From NCBI GenBank assembly GCA_001516055.1, contig LOEZ01000053.1, positions 1 through 64,000 on the forward strand: a stretch of DNA of 64,000 bases, written 5' to 3'. The number at the start of each line of letters is the position of its first letter. Position 1 is the stretch's first letter. A program made the position numbers and the translations under genes. This DNA is from Gracilibacter sp. BRH_c7a. GTDB lineage: Bacteria > Bacillota > Desulfitobacteriia > Desulfitobacteriales > Syntrophobotulaceae. The notes under the pieces are model-generated. The model saw only the letters and a program-made list of their open reading frames with translations, ran no database searches and was not told the origin of the DNA. Shown one piece after another: positions 1-9,162 of this stretch.

Positions 1-50
1 TTAGACCCGTGACTTTGCGTCCCCTCCTTTCGTCAGGTTTGCCTTTTTCA
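1..50 (-). promoter_or_regulatory. Cyclic-di-GMP-I (GEMM-I) riboswitch, 5' part, cut by window edge
   Basis: Read on the minus strand, the first 45 or so bases contain the conserved signature of the GEMM-I aptamer in order: GGCAAACC (36-43), a GAAA tetraloop (28-31), GGGACGCAAAG (13-23), then ACGGGTCTAA at the very edge. This matches the first half of known c-di-GMP-I aptamers such as Vc2. The second half and the controlled gene lie beyond position 1, on the minus strand. The P2 stem pairs imperfectly in this copy, so the call rests on the conserved single-stranded and joining bases. Confidence 0.85.
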
Positions 51-160
51 ACTATTATTTCTATAATGAACTATATGTAAAGTATCATTTGTTAATATTA
101 AAACATAGTTTTGATTTTTACAATATAAAACTTAGAAAAAAAGCTTCCAGGGGGTATTCA

Positions 161-1960
161 ATGAGAGTAAACGGTGAAATTGAAGGTATCAAGAAAAGTA
201 TATTGGAAGAGTTGGATGCGCTATATGAAGTACGTATCCCTCAGAACCTGCTCTGGACCAAAGAGCTGATTGAAGAAGTCTGTCAGATCTCTGCGTTAAT
301 CAACCGGGAAGTGGCTATATACTTGAATCGCAAGGGTCAGATTACGGATGTCAGTGTAGGAGATAACCAGACTGTTACCCTTGCAGCTGTGGAAGGAAAA
401 CGAAATTCTAATCGACTTAGTGGGACTAGATGCCTTCATACCCACCCGAATGGCAGTGGACGCCTATCTGAGGTTGATATCAGTTCTCTCAAGATTCTGC
501 GTCTTGATGCTATGATTGCTGTAGGAATATATAATGGTGAACCACGTGATATTTACATAGGTATTATCTCTGAAGATAATACCTATGGTATTAATATTAT
601 GGGTCCTTATTATCCTGATAAGGACGACTTTGAAATATTGTTCGAATACATCTCCGAATCTGACCAACTTCTCCGCCAGATCTCCAAAGACCATCAAGCT
701 AAAGAACGCGCCATCTTGGTGGGTTTACATACACGAAAATCTCGGGAACTCAATGGAGCAAATGAAGCAGATGTATCCTTAGCTGAACTTGAAGAACTGG
801 CGAAAACAGCCGGTGCCCAAATAGTAGGAAGACTAATGCAGAAAAGGGATACCCGCAGTTCTGCAACCGTGATAGGTCAAGGTAAGATTGATGAACTGCG
901 ACTTCTGGCTCAAGCTAAGGAAGCTGATCTAGTGATCTTTGATGAAGAATTGACCGGAACACAACAACGTAATATTGAGCAAATGATTGGCGTGAAAGTT
1001 TTATGTCGCACTGGTCTAATCCTAGATATCTTTGCCCAGCGTGCACGTTCACGAGAGGGAATCTTACAGGTAGAGCTAGCTCAGTTGCAATATCAACTTC
1101 CTCGTTTGATGGGAATGGGTCTGGCTCTTTCCCGTCTAGGTGGAGGTATCGGAACACGGGGGCCAGGAGAGACAAAGTTGGAAACAGACCGACGTCGTAT
1201 TCGGATGCGAATTACCCACTTAAAAAAACAGCTTGCAGAAATTAGGCGTCAAAGGGGAGTCTTACGTGGAAACCGCCATAAAAGTGGTATTCCGGTTGTC
1301 TCAATAGTTGGCTATACCAACGCAGGTAAATCTACGCTTCTAAATACTTTATGTGACTCAGAGGTATTAGCTGAAGACAAGCTTTTCGCTACCCTTGATA
1401 CAACAACACGAAAACTGGAACTAAGTAACGAAAGTACCGTACTCCTAACTGATACTGTAGGTTTCATAAGGAAGCTCCCCCATAACTTACTTGACGCTTT
1501 TAAATCCACTTTGGAGGAAGTATTGCTATCCGATCTCATCTTAATCGTCGCTGATGCTTCCGACCCTCAAGTGGAAGATCACATTCGTATTGTTGATGAA
1601 ATTCTCGACGAACTCGGTGCCGGAACTAAACCAACAATTATCGCCCTAAATAAGATTGACCTCATGAAGGAAGACAACTCGGTAATCCTACGTGAGAATC
1701 GGCCTATTCTGGAGATCTCTGCTAAAAGTGGGGATGGGCTTGACCTACTGAAACAAGAAATCGAAAATACCCTTTATAATGACCGTATAGAAATTGATTT
1801 AGAGATACCTTTCTCCGACGGTTCGACGATGGCCTGGCTCCATGCAAATAGTAAAATAATGAATATCGTCTATGCCGAGGATACTTCCTTGGTAAAGGTA
1901 GAGTTAGAAAAGGAACTCCTTGCTAAAGTATCCCCGTACAGAGTAGACAGTGGTGTATAA
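161..1960 (+). CDS. hflX: GTPase HflX (ribosome-associated)
   Basis: HflX-family GTPase of about 599 residues, which binds ribosomes and helps split or rescue stalled ones. The family signature GTRGPGETKLE lies near residue 330. The GTPase motifs follow: G1 GYTNAGKST near 383, G3 DTVGF near 430 and G4 NKID near 496. An N-terminal region of about 200 residues precedes the HflX N-domain (RAILVGL), longer than in E. coli HflX but common in Clostridia. An open frame extends upstream to 89, but the ATG at 161 is preceded by the ribosome site CCAGGGGG and is preferred. It stands alone, divergent from the riboswitch-controlled gene off the left edge. Confidence 0.95.
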   Translation: MRVNGEIEGIKKSILEELDALYEVRIPQNLLWTKELIEEVCQISALINREVAIYLNRKGQITDVSVGDNQTVTLAAVEGKRNSNRLSGTRCLHTHPNGSGRLSEVDISSLKILRLDAMIAVGIYNGEPRDIYIGIISEDNTYGINIMGPYYPDKDDFEILFEYISESDQLLRQISKDHQAKERAILVGLHTRKSRELNGANEADVSLAELEELAKTAGAQIVGRLMQKRDTRSSATVIGQGKIDELRLLAQAKEADLVIFDEELTGTQQRNIEQMIGVKVLCRTGLILDIFAQRARSREGILQVELAQLQYQLPRLMGMGLALSRLGGGIGTRGPGETKLETDRRRIRMRITHLKKQLAEIRRQRGVLRGNRHKSGIPVVSIVGYTNAGKSTLLNTLCDSEVLAEDKLFATLDTTTRKLELSNESTVLLTDTVGFIRKLPHNLLDAFKSTLEEVLLSDLILIVADASDPQVEDHIRIVDEILDELGAGTKPTIIALNKIDLMKEDNSVILRENRPILEISAKSGDGLDLLKQEIENTLYNDRIEIDLEIPFSDGSTMAWLHANSKIMNIVYAEDTSLVKVELEKELLAKVSPYRVDSGV

Positions 1961-2107
1961 TACGTATGCAATCTGGTTACATGGGAATGATACGTGATAA
2001 CGTTTGTAAACACTAAGGCAAATATGATACAAGATACTCTTGGGAATTATGCTTAGTTAAAATTGTTCAAAGTGTTATCTATTATTCTCTAAAAGGCAAA
2101 GTGGTCT

Positions 2108-2136
2108 TTCATTTTTTGTTAAATAAAAGGTATAAT
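2108..2136 (+). promoter_or_regulatory. Possible promoter of the rubrerythrin gene
   Basis: A perfect TATAAT lies at 2131-2136, about 38 bases before the start codon, in an AT-rich stretch. The matching -35 hexamer is weak (TTCATT at 2108-2113), so the element could need an activator. I see no clear PerR box. Confidence 0.4.
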
Positions 2137-2174
2137 GTAATAATATAGGATTTAGACATAGGGAGGCTTTTTAT

Positions 2175-2660
2175 ATGAGTACAGAGAACAATTTAAAAAC
2201 TGCCATCTCAGGAGAATCACAAGCTAATAGAAAATATCTGGCCTTTGCTCAGAAAGCTGATGAGGAAGGTCTCAAAGGAGTCGCCAAACTTTTTAGGGCT
2301 GCATCAGAGGCTGAGTCCTTACACGCCTTAAATCAACTTAAAGTAGCAGGTTTGATTAAATCAACAGCGGAAAATCTTCAGGCTGCTATCGAGGGTGAGA
2401 CATACGAATTCACCGAAATGTATCCTGCCTTCATCGAAAAAGCTACTGAAGAAAACCATTCTGCCGCTAAAAGAGCCTTTCACTTAGCAAACGAAGCAGA
2501 AAAATCACACGCTGATTTGTATAAAAAAGCTTTAGAAGATCCTAACAAGGATGCCGATTATTATTTCTGCGGTGTTTGTGGCTATATCAATGAGAATTCA
2601 GCGCCAGATAAATGCCCTGTCTGCGGTGCACCTTCATCGATGTTTAAAAACATAGGTTAA
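2175..2660 (+). CDS. Rubrerythrin
   Basis: A 161-residue rubrerythrin, a cytoplasmic non-haem iron peroxidase that reduces hydrogen peroxide in anaerobes. The N-terminal four-helix ferritin-like domain carries diiron-ligand motifs (SGESQAN near residue 13, EAESLH near 46, EGETYE near 76, EAEKSH near 109). A C-terminal rubredoxin domain has CGVCG near residue 132 and CPVCGAP near 147. The short diiron domain and C-terminal rubredoxin are the classic arrangement. The start is supported by AGGGAGG at 2159-2165. The gene is monocistronic, with a strong terminator behind it. Electrons usually come from rubredoxin or NADH:rubredoxin reductase, which is not in this window. Confidence 0.95.
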   Translation: MSTENNLKTAISGESQANRKYLAFAQKADEEGLKGVAKLFRAASEAESLHALNQLKVAGLIKSTAENLQAAIEGETYEFTEMYPAFIEKATEENHSAAKRAFHLANEAEKSHADLYKKALEDPNKDADYYFCGVCGYINENSAPDKCPVCGAPSSMFKNIG

Positions 2661-2689
2661 CAATTCAAATATCTTTTCATCATTCGAAT

Positions 2690-2719
2690 AAAACTGACCT
2701 TCTAACAAGGTCAGTTTTT
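2690..2719 (+). terminator. Rho-independent terminator after rubrerythrin
   Basis: A perfect 12-bp stem (2690-2701 with 2707-2718) around a 5-base loop. The A-run on the left arm and the T-run on the right arm let it act in both directions, so it may also stop the minus-strand ABC operon. Confidence 0.9.
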
Positions 2720-2807
2720 ACATGGTATTACGCTTTTTACGTTGCTTACTGCTTATTTGTCTTCTGTGACTTAATCTCCTGTCACGAGTTTGACCATGAT
2801 TCCCCGG

Positions 2808-3773
2808 TCATCGTCGTCTTATTGATAAAATTTCGAACCCATAACGTTCTTGAAGAGTCCCCACTATACCTTTCGGAGCTATTAAGATAGTCAGAATAGC
2901 GACTGTTCCTAAAATAATCATGCTAATACCTGGATAATTATAGAGATACTGCTTGATTAATATGAAGAAAAATGCTCCTAAGATTGGCCCTTCTATTGTG
3001 CCGATTCCTCCGATTATTACTATAAATACCATAGCGACTGTCCAAGTAATACTAAACGAAGCTCTCGGCTGGATATAGGCAATCGAAAGATATAGAAGCC
3101 CTCCAGTTAGTCCGGTTACAAAAGCTGCAATCAGAAAAACCTTAAGCTTTGTTTTATAGAGTTCGACACCCAAAGTCTCTGCTGCCGATTCGTTGTCGCG
3201 CATGGCCATCAAGGCAAGTCCGATTTTAGTGCGGAGCAGGAAATATACTAAAGCAATAGAGCCTAAACCCATAGCAACAGCCATATAGTAGATATCCGTG
3301 GTCGATAATTTGTAGGCTGCTATAATATTAAACCCTAGTCCACCTCGGACGTAGGTCCAGACACTGAAAAATACTGCTAAACATTCAGCGACAATCCAGG
3401 TCCCAATAGTAAAATAGTCACCGCGCATTTTAAAAATTGGCTGGGAAATAATCAAGGCAAATAGGATGGAAATCACACCTCCGACTATTATACCTAAGGC
3501 TATAGGAAGTTGGTATAGTACTGTTATGACAGCCAAGGAATATCCTCCTAGGCCGATAAATATTTGCTGGCCTAGAGATACTAAGCCTGTATAACCTGCC
3601 AACAGGTTCCACATTTGCCCAAGGGACATATAAAGAAAAATCAAGACAAATACCGATATTATATATTCGCTAGACCACAAAGGGAGAGTCAGGAAAATAC
3701 TAATAATTAAAATAAGAACAATTATTTTAATGTTTAGTATTTTAAAAGGTTTGCTTGCTAACAATTGAATCAT
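2808..3773 (-). CDS. livM: Branched-chain amino acid-type ABC transporter permease LivM
   Basis: A 321-residue integral membrane protein of the LivM family, one of two permeases of a hydrophobic-amino-acid ABC importer. It is mostly transmembrane helix (eight to ten segments). It contains the family regions LAGYTGLVSLGQ near residue 62 and MAMRDNESAAETLGV near 190, the loop that docks the ATPases. It is the last gene of a five-gene operon (binding protein, livG, livF, livH, livM) and starts 25 bases after livH. The true substrate is not shown by sequence: in anaerobes such importers also carry aromatic acids, amides or urea. Confidence 0.93.
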   Translation of the reverse strand: MIQLLASKPFKILNIKIIVLILIISIFLTLPLWSSEYIISVFVLIFLYMSLGQMWNLLAGYTGLVSLGQQIFIGLGGYSLAVITVLYQLPIALGIIVGGVISILFALIISQPIFKMRGDYFTIGTWIVAECLAVFFSVWTYVRGGLGFNIIAAYKLSTTDIYYMAVAMGLGSIALVYFLLRTKIGLALMAMRDNESAAETLGVELYKTKLKVFLIAAFVTGLTGGLLYLSIAYIQPRASFSITWTVAMVFIVIIGGIGTIEGPILGAFFFILIKQYLYNYPGISMIILGTVAILTILIAPKGIVGTLQERYGFEILSIRRR

Positions 3774-3798
3774 TTTCTTTCTATACCTCCTCAGAAGC

Positions 3799-4668
3799 CT
3801 ATCTTCTTGTAGCCTTGGATAGTATCCCTTGCGGTCTAATCGTCAAAATAATTAATAATACTAAATAACCAGCAAGTAATTGATAACCTGTGCCGAAAAA
3901 GTAAGCTCCCATTAGTTGAGCGATACCTAGAATTATCCCTCCCAAAAGGATGCCCATTTGGTTACCCATGCCGCCGATAACAACAACTCCAAACGCATAA
4001 ATAAGATACTCCGTACCGGTAGAAGGATAGTAAGTATAATTCATTCCTACCAAAAGTCCTGCAATGGATGAAATAACCATTGCTAAACACATGGTGTAGC
4101 TATAGATTCTCTTGGTATTAACCCCCATTAATTCAGCTGTTGTGACGTCGTCCGCTGTAGCTCTGATGGATCGACCAAAGAATGTATTCTTCATAATATA
4201 ATGAAGTGTACAAATCACAACAATAGCAACGATAAAGTTAAGTAAATAAATTGCAGAAATGGAAAAATGCTCTGTATTTACGATATTAATAGTTTTTAAA
4301 GTATTAGGAATGTAACGAGCATCAGCCCCGAATACTAATAGCAAAATATTGGAGAGAGTAATAGATATTCCGAAAGTAACCAATAGCGGCGGCTCTGGTC
4401 CTTTGTCTAAGACCTTGTTAATGAGGAAGGTTTGCAGCAAGAAACCAATAAGCATCATAAAACAAATGGTTATCAGTACTGCAAGCAATAAATTTCCGCT
4501 AAACTGAACAGCCATAACCATACAGATATACGTGGCCACAATGATTAGATCACCATGAGCAATGTTTGTTAGTTTCATAATGCCAAAAACCAAAGACATG
4601 CCCAGAGCCACCATAGCATATAATCCACCCAATAAAATTCCATTTAACAAGGATTGAATGATCTGCAT
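3799..4668 (-). CDS. livH: Branched-chain amino acid-type ABC transporter permease LivH
   Basis: A 289-residue LivH-family permease with about eight transmembrane helices. The N-terminus (SLLNGILLGGLYAMVALG) and the following LTNIAHGD motif are typical of the family. The docking loop is RATADDVTTAELMGVN near residue 170. It forms a heterodimeric channel with LivM, encoded directly downstream. It starts 26 bases after livF. Confidence 0.93.
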   Translation of the reverse strand: MQIIQSLLNGILLGGLYAMVALGMSLVFGIMKLTNIAHGDLIIVATYICMVMAVQFSGNLLLAVLITICFMMLIGFLLQTFLINKVLDKGPEPPLLVTFGISITLSNILLLVFGADARYIPNTLKTINIVNTEHFSISAIYLLNFIVAIVVICTLHYIMKNTFFGRSIRATADDVTTAELMGVNTKRIYSYTMCLAMVISSIAGLLVGMNYTYYPSTGTEYLIYAFGVVVIGGMGNQMGILLGGIILGIAQLMGAYFFGTGYQLLAGYLVLLIILTIRPQGILSKATRR

Positions 4669-4694
4669 ATCATTTGCTCCTTAACATTTGTTTT

Positions 4695-5432
4695 TCAATA
4701 TATGGCGTATTTGTTTTCGCCGAAATAAGCGTCAGTAACTTCCTCTACCGGAAGTTCAGATGATTTACCTTCCATAACGATGTTGCCCTTTAGAATTACA
4801 TAACTATAATCCGAATACTTCAGGCTCCGCTTAACATCCTGCTCAATCAAGACAATAGTAATTCCTTCGTCATTGATCTCTTGAATCTTTTTATATATGT
4901 CTTTAATCACTACAGGAGCTAAGCCTAAAGATATCTCATCACAAAATAATATCTTAGGTCCAGCCATAATTGCTCTAGCTATCGCTAGCATTTGCCTTTG
5001 GCCACCACTTAGATAGTTTGCTTCTTGTTTGCTTTTCTCCTTAAGCACGGGAAACAAATCATAGGCTTTTTCGAGCATAGCCTCTTTGTTTTTTCTAGCT
5101 TGAGGTATATAAGCACCCATGAGTAAGTTTTCTTTCACCGTAAGATTCGGAAAAACTCTGCTACCTTCTGGTGACATCGACAATCCTTTTGCCGCAATCC
5201 TATTAGTAGGCAACCCATCTATTCTTTGATCCATAAATGTAACTGAACCACTCGTAGGTCTATTAATTCCCAGAATCGTATTCAGTAAAGTTGACTTTCC
5301 AGCCCCATTGGATCCTATAATCGAAACAATCGAACCTTTTTTAATTTTCACAGATACATCGTATAATGCCTGAAATTGTCTATAATGAACATTCAGCTTA
5401 TCGATTGCTAATAATACGTTATCATTTGTCAT
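4695..5432 (-). CDS. livF: Branched-chain amino acid-type ABC transporter ATPase LivF
   Basis: A 245-residue ABC ATPase. It has Walker A GSNGAGKST near residue 40, signature LSGGQRQM near 143, Walker B ILFCDEISLGL near 163 and a switch His region (LIEQDVKRS). The LGLAPVV run after Walker B is typical of LivF. The Walker B reads CDEIS where LDEPS is usual; the catalytic Asp-Glu pair is kept. Its start overlaps the end of livG by four bases, so the two are translationally coupled. Confidence 0.93.
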   Translation of the reverse strand: MTNDNVLLAIDKLNVHYRQFQALYDVSVKIKKGSIVSIIGSNGAGKSTLLNTILGINRPTSGSVTFMDQRIDGLPTNRIAAKGLSMSPEGSRVFPNLTVKENLLMGAYIPQARKNKEAMLEKAYDLFPVLKEKSKQEANYLSGGQRQMLAIARAIMAGPKILFCDEISLGLAPVVIKDIYKKIQEINDEGITIVLIEQDVKRSLKYSDYSYVILKGNIVMEGKSSELPVEEVTDAYFGENKYAIY

Positions 5433-6154
5433 TCTTCATCCGCCCCTAAATAGACATCATGGACTTCCTTTGAGCGCATAACTTCTTCAGGGATACCGCA
5501 AATAACATTGCGTCCTTCAGCAATGCATAAAACGCGGTCGGTACCCTCTCGCATTGTTTTGAGGACGTGCTCAATCCAAATAACACTTATACCTTGCTCT
5601 TTGACCATTCTCACCATACCTAAAATGTCACTTACCTCTGATTCGGTCAGCCCTCCAGCAACCTCATCAAATAACAATACCTTGGGATTACTTGCTAAAG
5701 CCCTGCCAATTTCTAATCTTTTGCGGTCTAATAACCCCAACTTCCCGGCAAACCATCCTTTTTTTTCGGTCAAGCCAATCAATTCCATAATCTCTAGAGC
5801 TTTAACTCTTGCTTCCTTCTCACTCTTTCGGTCCCCGTAAACGCTCCCAACGAGGATATTTTCGAAGACAGTCATTTTTTCAAAAGGTCTTGGAACTTGG
5901 AACGTTCTGCCTATCCCCTTTCTACACCTCTCGGTTGTAGACAGATTGGTGATATTCTCTCCTTGGAAAAGGATCTGACCTTTTGTTGGTCTCATAATCC
6001 CAGTTAAAATATTTAACATAACTGTTTTACCGGCACCGTTTGGTCCTATTACCCCTAAAACCTCACTCTCTTTAAGCTCAAGGGATAAGGATTTAAGAAC
6101 ATGGTTATTGCCAAAGGAAATACCAATATCTTGAACATCTAGTACTGTAGCCAC
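5429..6154 (-). CDS. livG: Branched-chain amino acid-type ABC transporter ATPase LivG
   Basis: A 241-residue ABC ATPase paired with LivF. Walker A is GPNGAGKT near residue 37 and Walker B is VLLFDEVAGGL near 163. The usual LSGGQ signature is replaced by a LGLLDRKRLEIGRAL-type sequence, a known variant in LivG-like subunits. The switch His is in WIEHVLKTM. The gene follows the binding-protein gene after an 80-base gap that holds a strong hairpin, which probably lowers expression of livG and downstream genes relative to the binding protein. Confidence 0.92.
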   Translation of the reverse strand: MATVLDVQDIGISFGNNHVLKSLSLELKESEVLGVIGPNGAGKTVMLNILTGIMRPTKGQILFQGENITNLSTTERCRKGIGRTFQVPRPFEKMTVFENILVGSVYGDRKSEKEARVKALEIMELIGLTEKKGWFAGKLGLLDRKRLEIGRALASNPKVLLFDEVAGGLTESEVSDILGMVRMVKEQGISVIWIEHVLKTMREGTDRVLCIAEGRNVICGIPEEVMRSKEVHDVYLGADEE

Positions 6155-6182
6155 TGTTCACACCCACTTCATATGTTAATTT

Positions 6183-6217
6183 GGTATCTGCAAAATCAAA
6201 GCGATTCTGCAGATACC
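6183..6217 (-). terminator. Hairpin between the ABC binding-protein gene and livG
   Basis: A 15-bp stem with one G-T wobble (6183-6197 with 6203-6217) closes a five-base loop. There is no strong T-run after it on the minus strand, so it may work as a partial terminator or as an mRNA-stabilising 3' end for the abundant binding-protein transcript. Confidence 0.6.
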
Positions 6218-6234
6218 TTTAACAGAACAGTTAA

Positions 6235-7527
6235 TTATTTTGATCCCGGAACGAAAAACATAGAATCTTGAGATAACGGTACCTCAGGAGCCTGTTTATT
6301 ACTGATTATATTCATTTCCCAAGGCCATGTTTCTCCTTTGGTCCATTGGCCGCCTACGAGCATTGCTTCACAATAGTTTTCGTCATTATATTGAATATGC
6401 CCGATAATTGTGTCAAGGTCGGTAGCTTTTATGGCCTCCCTAAGTTGGTCCTTATCCAAGGTCTGGGCACGGTTAAGGGCGTCAACAGCAATTTCGATGG
6501 CAGCATGTTTATAGCCAAGAACAGCAGACGGTTGTTTTTGGGTAGTGTCTGTCCACCACTTAGCTAATTCCAAAGCACCATGCCCTGTTAATGAGGATTT
6601 ATAAGGATGGTTCTCACTCCACCAAACTTCAGTTGTCACACCTTCTCCTAAGTCATTGCCGAAAGAATCAACATCTGTTGGGAATAATGGTGCTTTGCCC
6701 ATTGTCATTACTTTAGGAACAAAACCCTGCTGATGCATCTGCTGCCAAGCTGTTGCAAAATCAGGAGTAATCATATTACCCGTAACAATATCGACACCTT
6801 CGTTTTTCAATTGATTAATTATAGTGGTGTAATCCTTGGTACCTTGTGGAAATCTCCCTGGATCGATACAGGTGTATCCACGTTTTTCAGCCATGGGCTT
6901 GATGACTTCAGAAATGTATGCTCCATCTGGGTCACTACCAAAGAGAAAACCCACTTTCTTGTTGGTATCTACAAGATCCCACATGTCCATAAAGACACTG
7001 TTGAGAGACTCAACTACAAAGCCGGTATGAAATACCCATGTGTAAGGACCCCCTGTAAGCCAGACATCTACCGGAGAGTCAACAGAAATTGTAGGAATTT
7101 GATAACGTTCTGCAACAGCAGACACTGGAACTGTGGTATCAGGAGTGTGGGCTGTTATCAATAAATCCACCTTATCCTGAAGAACCAGTTTTGTGGCAGC
7201 CTCAGAGGCTTTGGTAGGATTGCTTTCGGAGTCGACGGCAATGAGTTTCAGTGGTATTTTTTTATCGTACTCTTTGATATAGATACCGCCATCTGCATTG
7301 ATTTTCTCGATTGCCATTTCCTCCACTGTTGGAGTTCCTGCCCCAAATCCTGCTAAAGGACCTGTGGTCGGATTTACACGACCAATAAGAATAAACTCCT
7401 TCTCTTCTTTCTGTTCTGGAGCTGTGGTAGCGGCTGGTTTTGAACAGCCTACCAGAGCCACCATTCCAAGCACTAACACTAGCACGATTAATAACGATAT
7501 GGCTTTCTTTGTTTTACTTTTACCCAA
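6235..7527 (-). CDS. livJ: Branched-chain amino acid-type ABC transporter substrate-binding lipoprotein
   Basis: A 430-residue type-I periplasmic-binding-fold lipoprotein, the extracellular receptor of the importer. A basic N-terminus and hydrophobic stretch end in the lipobox LVGC near residue 28. The mature protein has the LivJ/Leu-Ile-Val-binding fold (GRVNPTTGPLAG near the start, followed by NADGGI). The start codon is TTG at 7527, placed 10 bases after GGGAGG (7538-7543). It is the first gene of the operon. The ligand cannot be read from the sequence; the family covers branched-chain amino acids, amides, urea and aromatic acids. Confidence 0.9.
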   Translation of the reverse strand: MGKSKTKKAISLLIVLVLVLGMVALVGCSKPAATTAPEQKEEKEFILIGRVNPTTGPLAGFGAGTPTVEEMAIEKINADGGIYIKEYDKKIPLKLIAVDSESNPTKASEAATKLVLQDKVDLLITAHTPDTTVPVSAVAERYQIPTISVDSPVDVWLTGGPYTWVFHTGFVVESLNSVFMDMWDLVDTNKKVGFLFGSDPDGAYISEVIKPMAEKRGYTCIDPGRFPQGTKDYTTIINQLKNEGVDIVTGNMITPDFATAWQQMHQQGFVPKVMTMGKAPLFPTDVDSFGNDLGEGVTTEVWWSENHPYKSSLTGHGALELAKWWTDTTQKQPSAVLGYKHAAIEIAVDALNRAQTLDKDQLREAIKATDLDTIIGHIQYNDENYCEAMLVGGQWTKGETWPWEMNIISNKQAPEVPLSQDSMFFVPGSK

Positions 7528-7845
7528 CTTAACTTACCTCCCTATAATACAACTTTAGATACACTTAACTTAAGTGCATTAAGACCTCCGGTAAAATAAG
7601 CTATGCTTATTTACCTTGCTAAATGCTCATTAATCTCCACCTTTCTTACTTTTTTAGCTGAATTTCTTTCTATCAATATATACCAACTGGTAATACTTCC
7701 CTATTTTATAAATCGGAATATTCTGATAATTAAAATAAAAAATTTTTTATGTTTTGGGATTTGAACTTTTTTTCACATTTATATCAAAGACGTCTCTGCC
7801 TAGCGATAGTCTCGGTAGTGACTATCACTTAAGCAGAATCGAACT
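7528..7845. other. Intergenic region, 318 bases, no gene
   Basis: AT-rich spacer between the TRAP operon end and the ABC operon start, both on the minus strand. It should contain the promoter of the binding-protein gene (AT-rich, TATAAAAT-like sequence near 7705-7712 on the minus strand) and the 3' end of the TRAP transcript (hairpin at 7802-7829). I see no small gene or RNA motif here. Confidence 0.6.
7802..7829 (-). terminator. Possible terminator hairpin after the TRAP DctM gene
   Basis: A 10-bp stem with one wobble pair (7802-7811 with 7820-7829) and an eight-base loop, 17 bases past the dctM stop codon. No T-run follows directly, so its role as a terminator is uncertain. Confidence 0.4.
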
Positions 7846-9162
7846 TTAATTACTCATCAAATTCGGTATAAACAGTATAATTTCAGGGAATAAGGTTATA
7901 ATCACTAACCCAATAAGTAGTACTCCTACGAAAGGTAGCGAACCTCTAACAACTTCTCTATATGGAAGGTCCGTTATGCCCTTAACTACGAATAAATTCA
8001 TCCCTACAGGTGGTGTAATCATCCCAATCTCTACCAAAAGTGTAGAAACAACTCCAATAAAGATTGGATCAAAGCCAAGAGCCATTAAAGCAGGGAAGAC
8101 AAAAGGCATAGTTACAACGACCATACTCACTGGATCCATCAAACATCCTAGAATTATTAAAAGTCCGTAGAACAGAATTAAGGTTACCCATTTATTAGCA
8201 CTAAACGCAATAATAGTTTCTGATAAGTGTTGTGGTATACCAAGAGAACTAACCGTAAAGGAAAAACAAAGCCCCCCAATAATTATGAACAAGATCATAG
8301 CACTGGTTTTAGCAGTCTCCCTCAGAATATGTAAGAACCCTTTCCAGGTTAATCTTTTCAAAGCTAAAACAATAAATAATGCACCAAAAGCACCGATACC
8401 TCCTGCCTCAGTAGGAGTGGCCCATCCAAGGTACATGGAAGCCAGGATAAAGAATATAAGACCTAGAGCCGGAAAAAGTTTAAGCATATCCTGGAAATAA
8501 CTATCTTCTTCAACCTTCATCTCTTGAACAATGGCTACGTCTTTTGTTGAATTGTGTTGAACCAGAGAAGGGTTGAGCTTAACACGTAGATATATAAATA
8601 GAAAGAGCAAAATACTTAACAGCAGACCAGGTAAAAGACCTGCCATGAAAAGCTTAACAATCGAAGTTTGGGTGATAATTCCGTAAACAATAAAGGTTAT
8701 ACTGGGAGGAATCATTATTCCCAGCGTCCCTCCAGCAACAGTCGTGCCGACTGAGAAAGAAGGCTTGTAACCATGGCGATTCATTTCTGCGATACTAATT
8801 TTTCCGATTGTTACAGCTGTTGCAGGACTTGAGCCACATAATGCGGCAAAAATAGTACTCGCACCAATCGTACTCAAACCTAGAGATCCTGGTATCTTTC
8901 TTAACCATTTGCTTAACACTTTATAAATATCAGTGGCGATGCCACCATGGGAAATTAACTCTGCCATTAATATAAATAATGGCGCAACCATTTGAGTTGT
9001 ACTCGTTCCCTGCTCGAAGGCTATCTCTACTAATTGAGATAGTTGGGCAGGATTGAGAAAAATAACAGTTCCCATTACTGCAATAAAGCCAAGACCAAAA
9101 GCAATAGGGACTCCTAATAAAAATACAAATAAAAGTGCGCCTAAGAAGAAGAAGGTTAGCAT
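7846..9162 (-). CDS. dctM: TRAP transporter large permease (DctM family)
   Basis: A 438-residue DctM-type subunit, the ion-coupled translocating part of a TRAP importer, with about twelve transmembrane helices. Family sequences include the region GSSPATAVTIGKI near residue 110 and GIMIPPSI near 148. A 25-residue acidic cytoplasmic loop sits in the middle. The start codon shares one base with the dctQ stop codon, so they are translationally coupled. It is the last gene of a DctP-DctQ-DctM set that follows a 2-hydroxyacid oxidase gene; a C4-dicarboxylate or hydroxy-acid substrate is plausible but not shown. Confidence 0.92.
   Translation of the reverse strand: MLTFFFLGALLFVFLLGVPIAFGLGFIAVMGTVIFLNPAQLSQLVEIAFEQGTSTTQMVAPLFILMAELISHGGIATDIYKVLSKWLRKIPGSLGLSTIGASTIFAALCGSSPATAVTIGKISIAEMNRHGYKPSFSVGTTVAGGTLGIMIPPSITFIVYGIITQTSIVKLFMAGLLPGLLLSILLFLFIYLRVKLNPSLVQHNSTKDVAIVQEMKVEEDSYFQDMLKLFPALGLIFFILASMYLGWATPTEAGGIGAFGALFIVLALKRLTWKGFLHILRETAKTSAMILFIIIGGLCFSFTVSSLGIPQHLSETIIAFSANKWVTLILFYGLLIILGCLMDPVSMVVVTMPFVFPALMALGFDPIFIGVVSTLLVEIGMITPPVGMNLFVVKGITDLPYREVVRGSLPFVGVLLIGLVIITLFPEIILFIPNLMSN

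Noticed and set aside
1961-2174. Possible small RNA or gene between hflX and rubrerythrin
   Set aside because: No open frame with a ribosome site and no conserved RNA motif could be recognised; only a -10-like box is visible.
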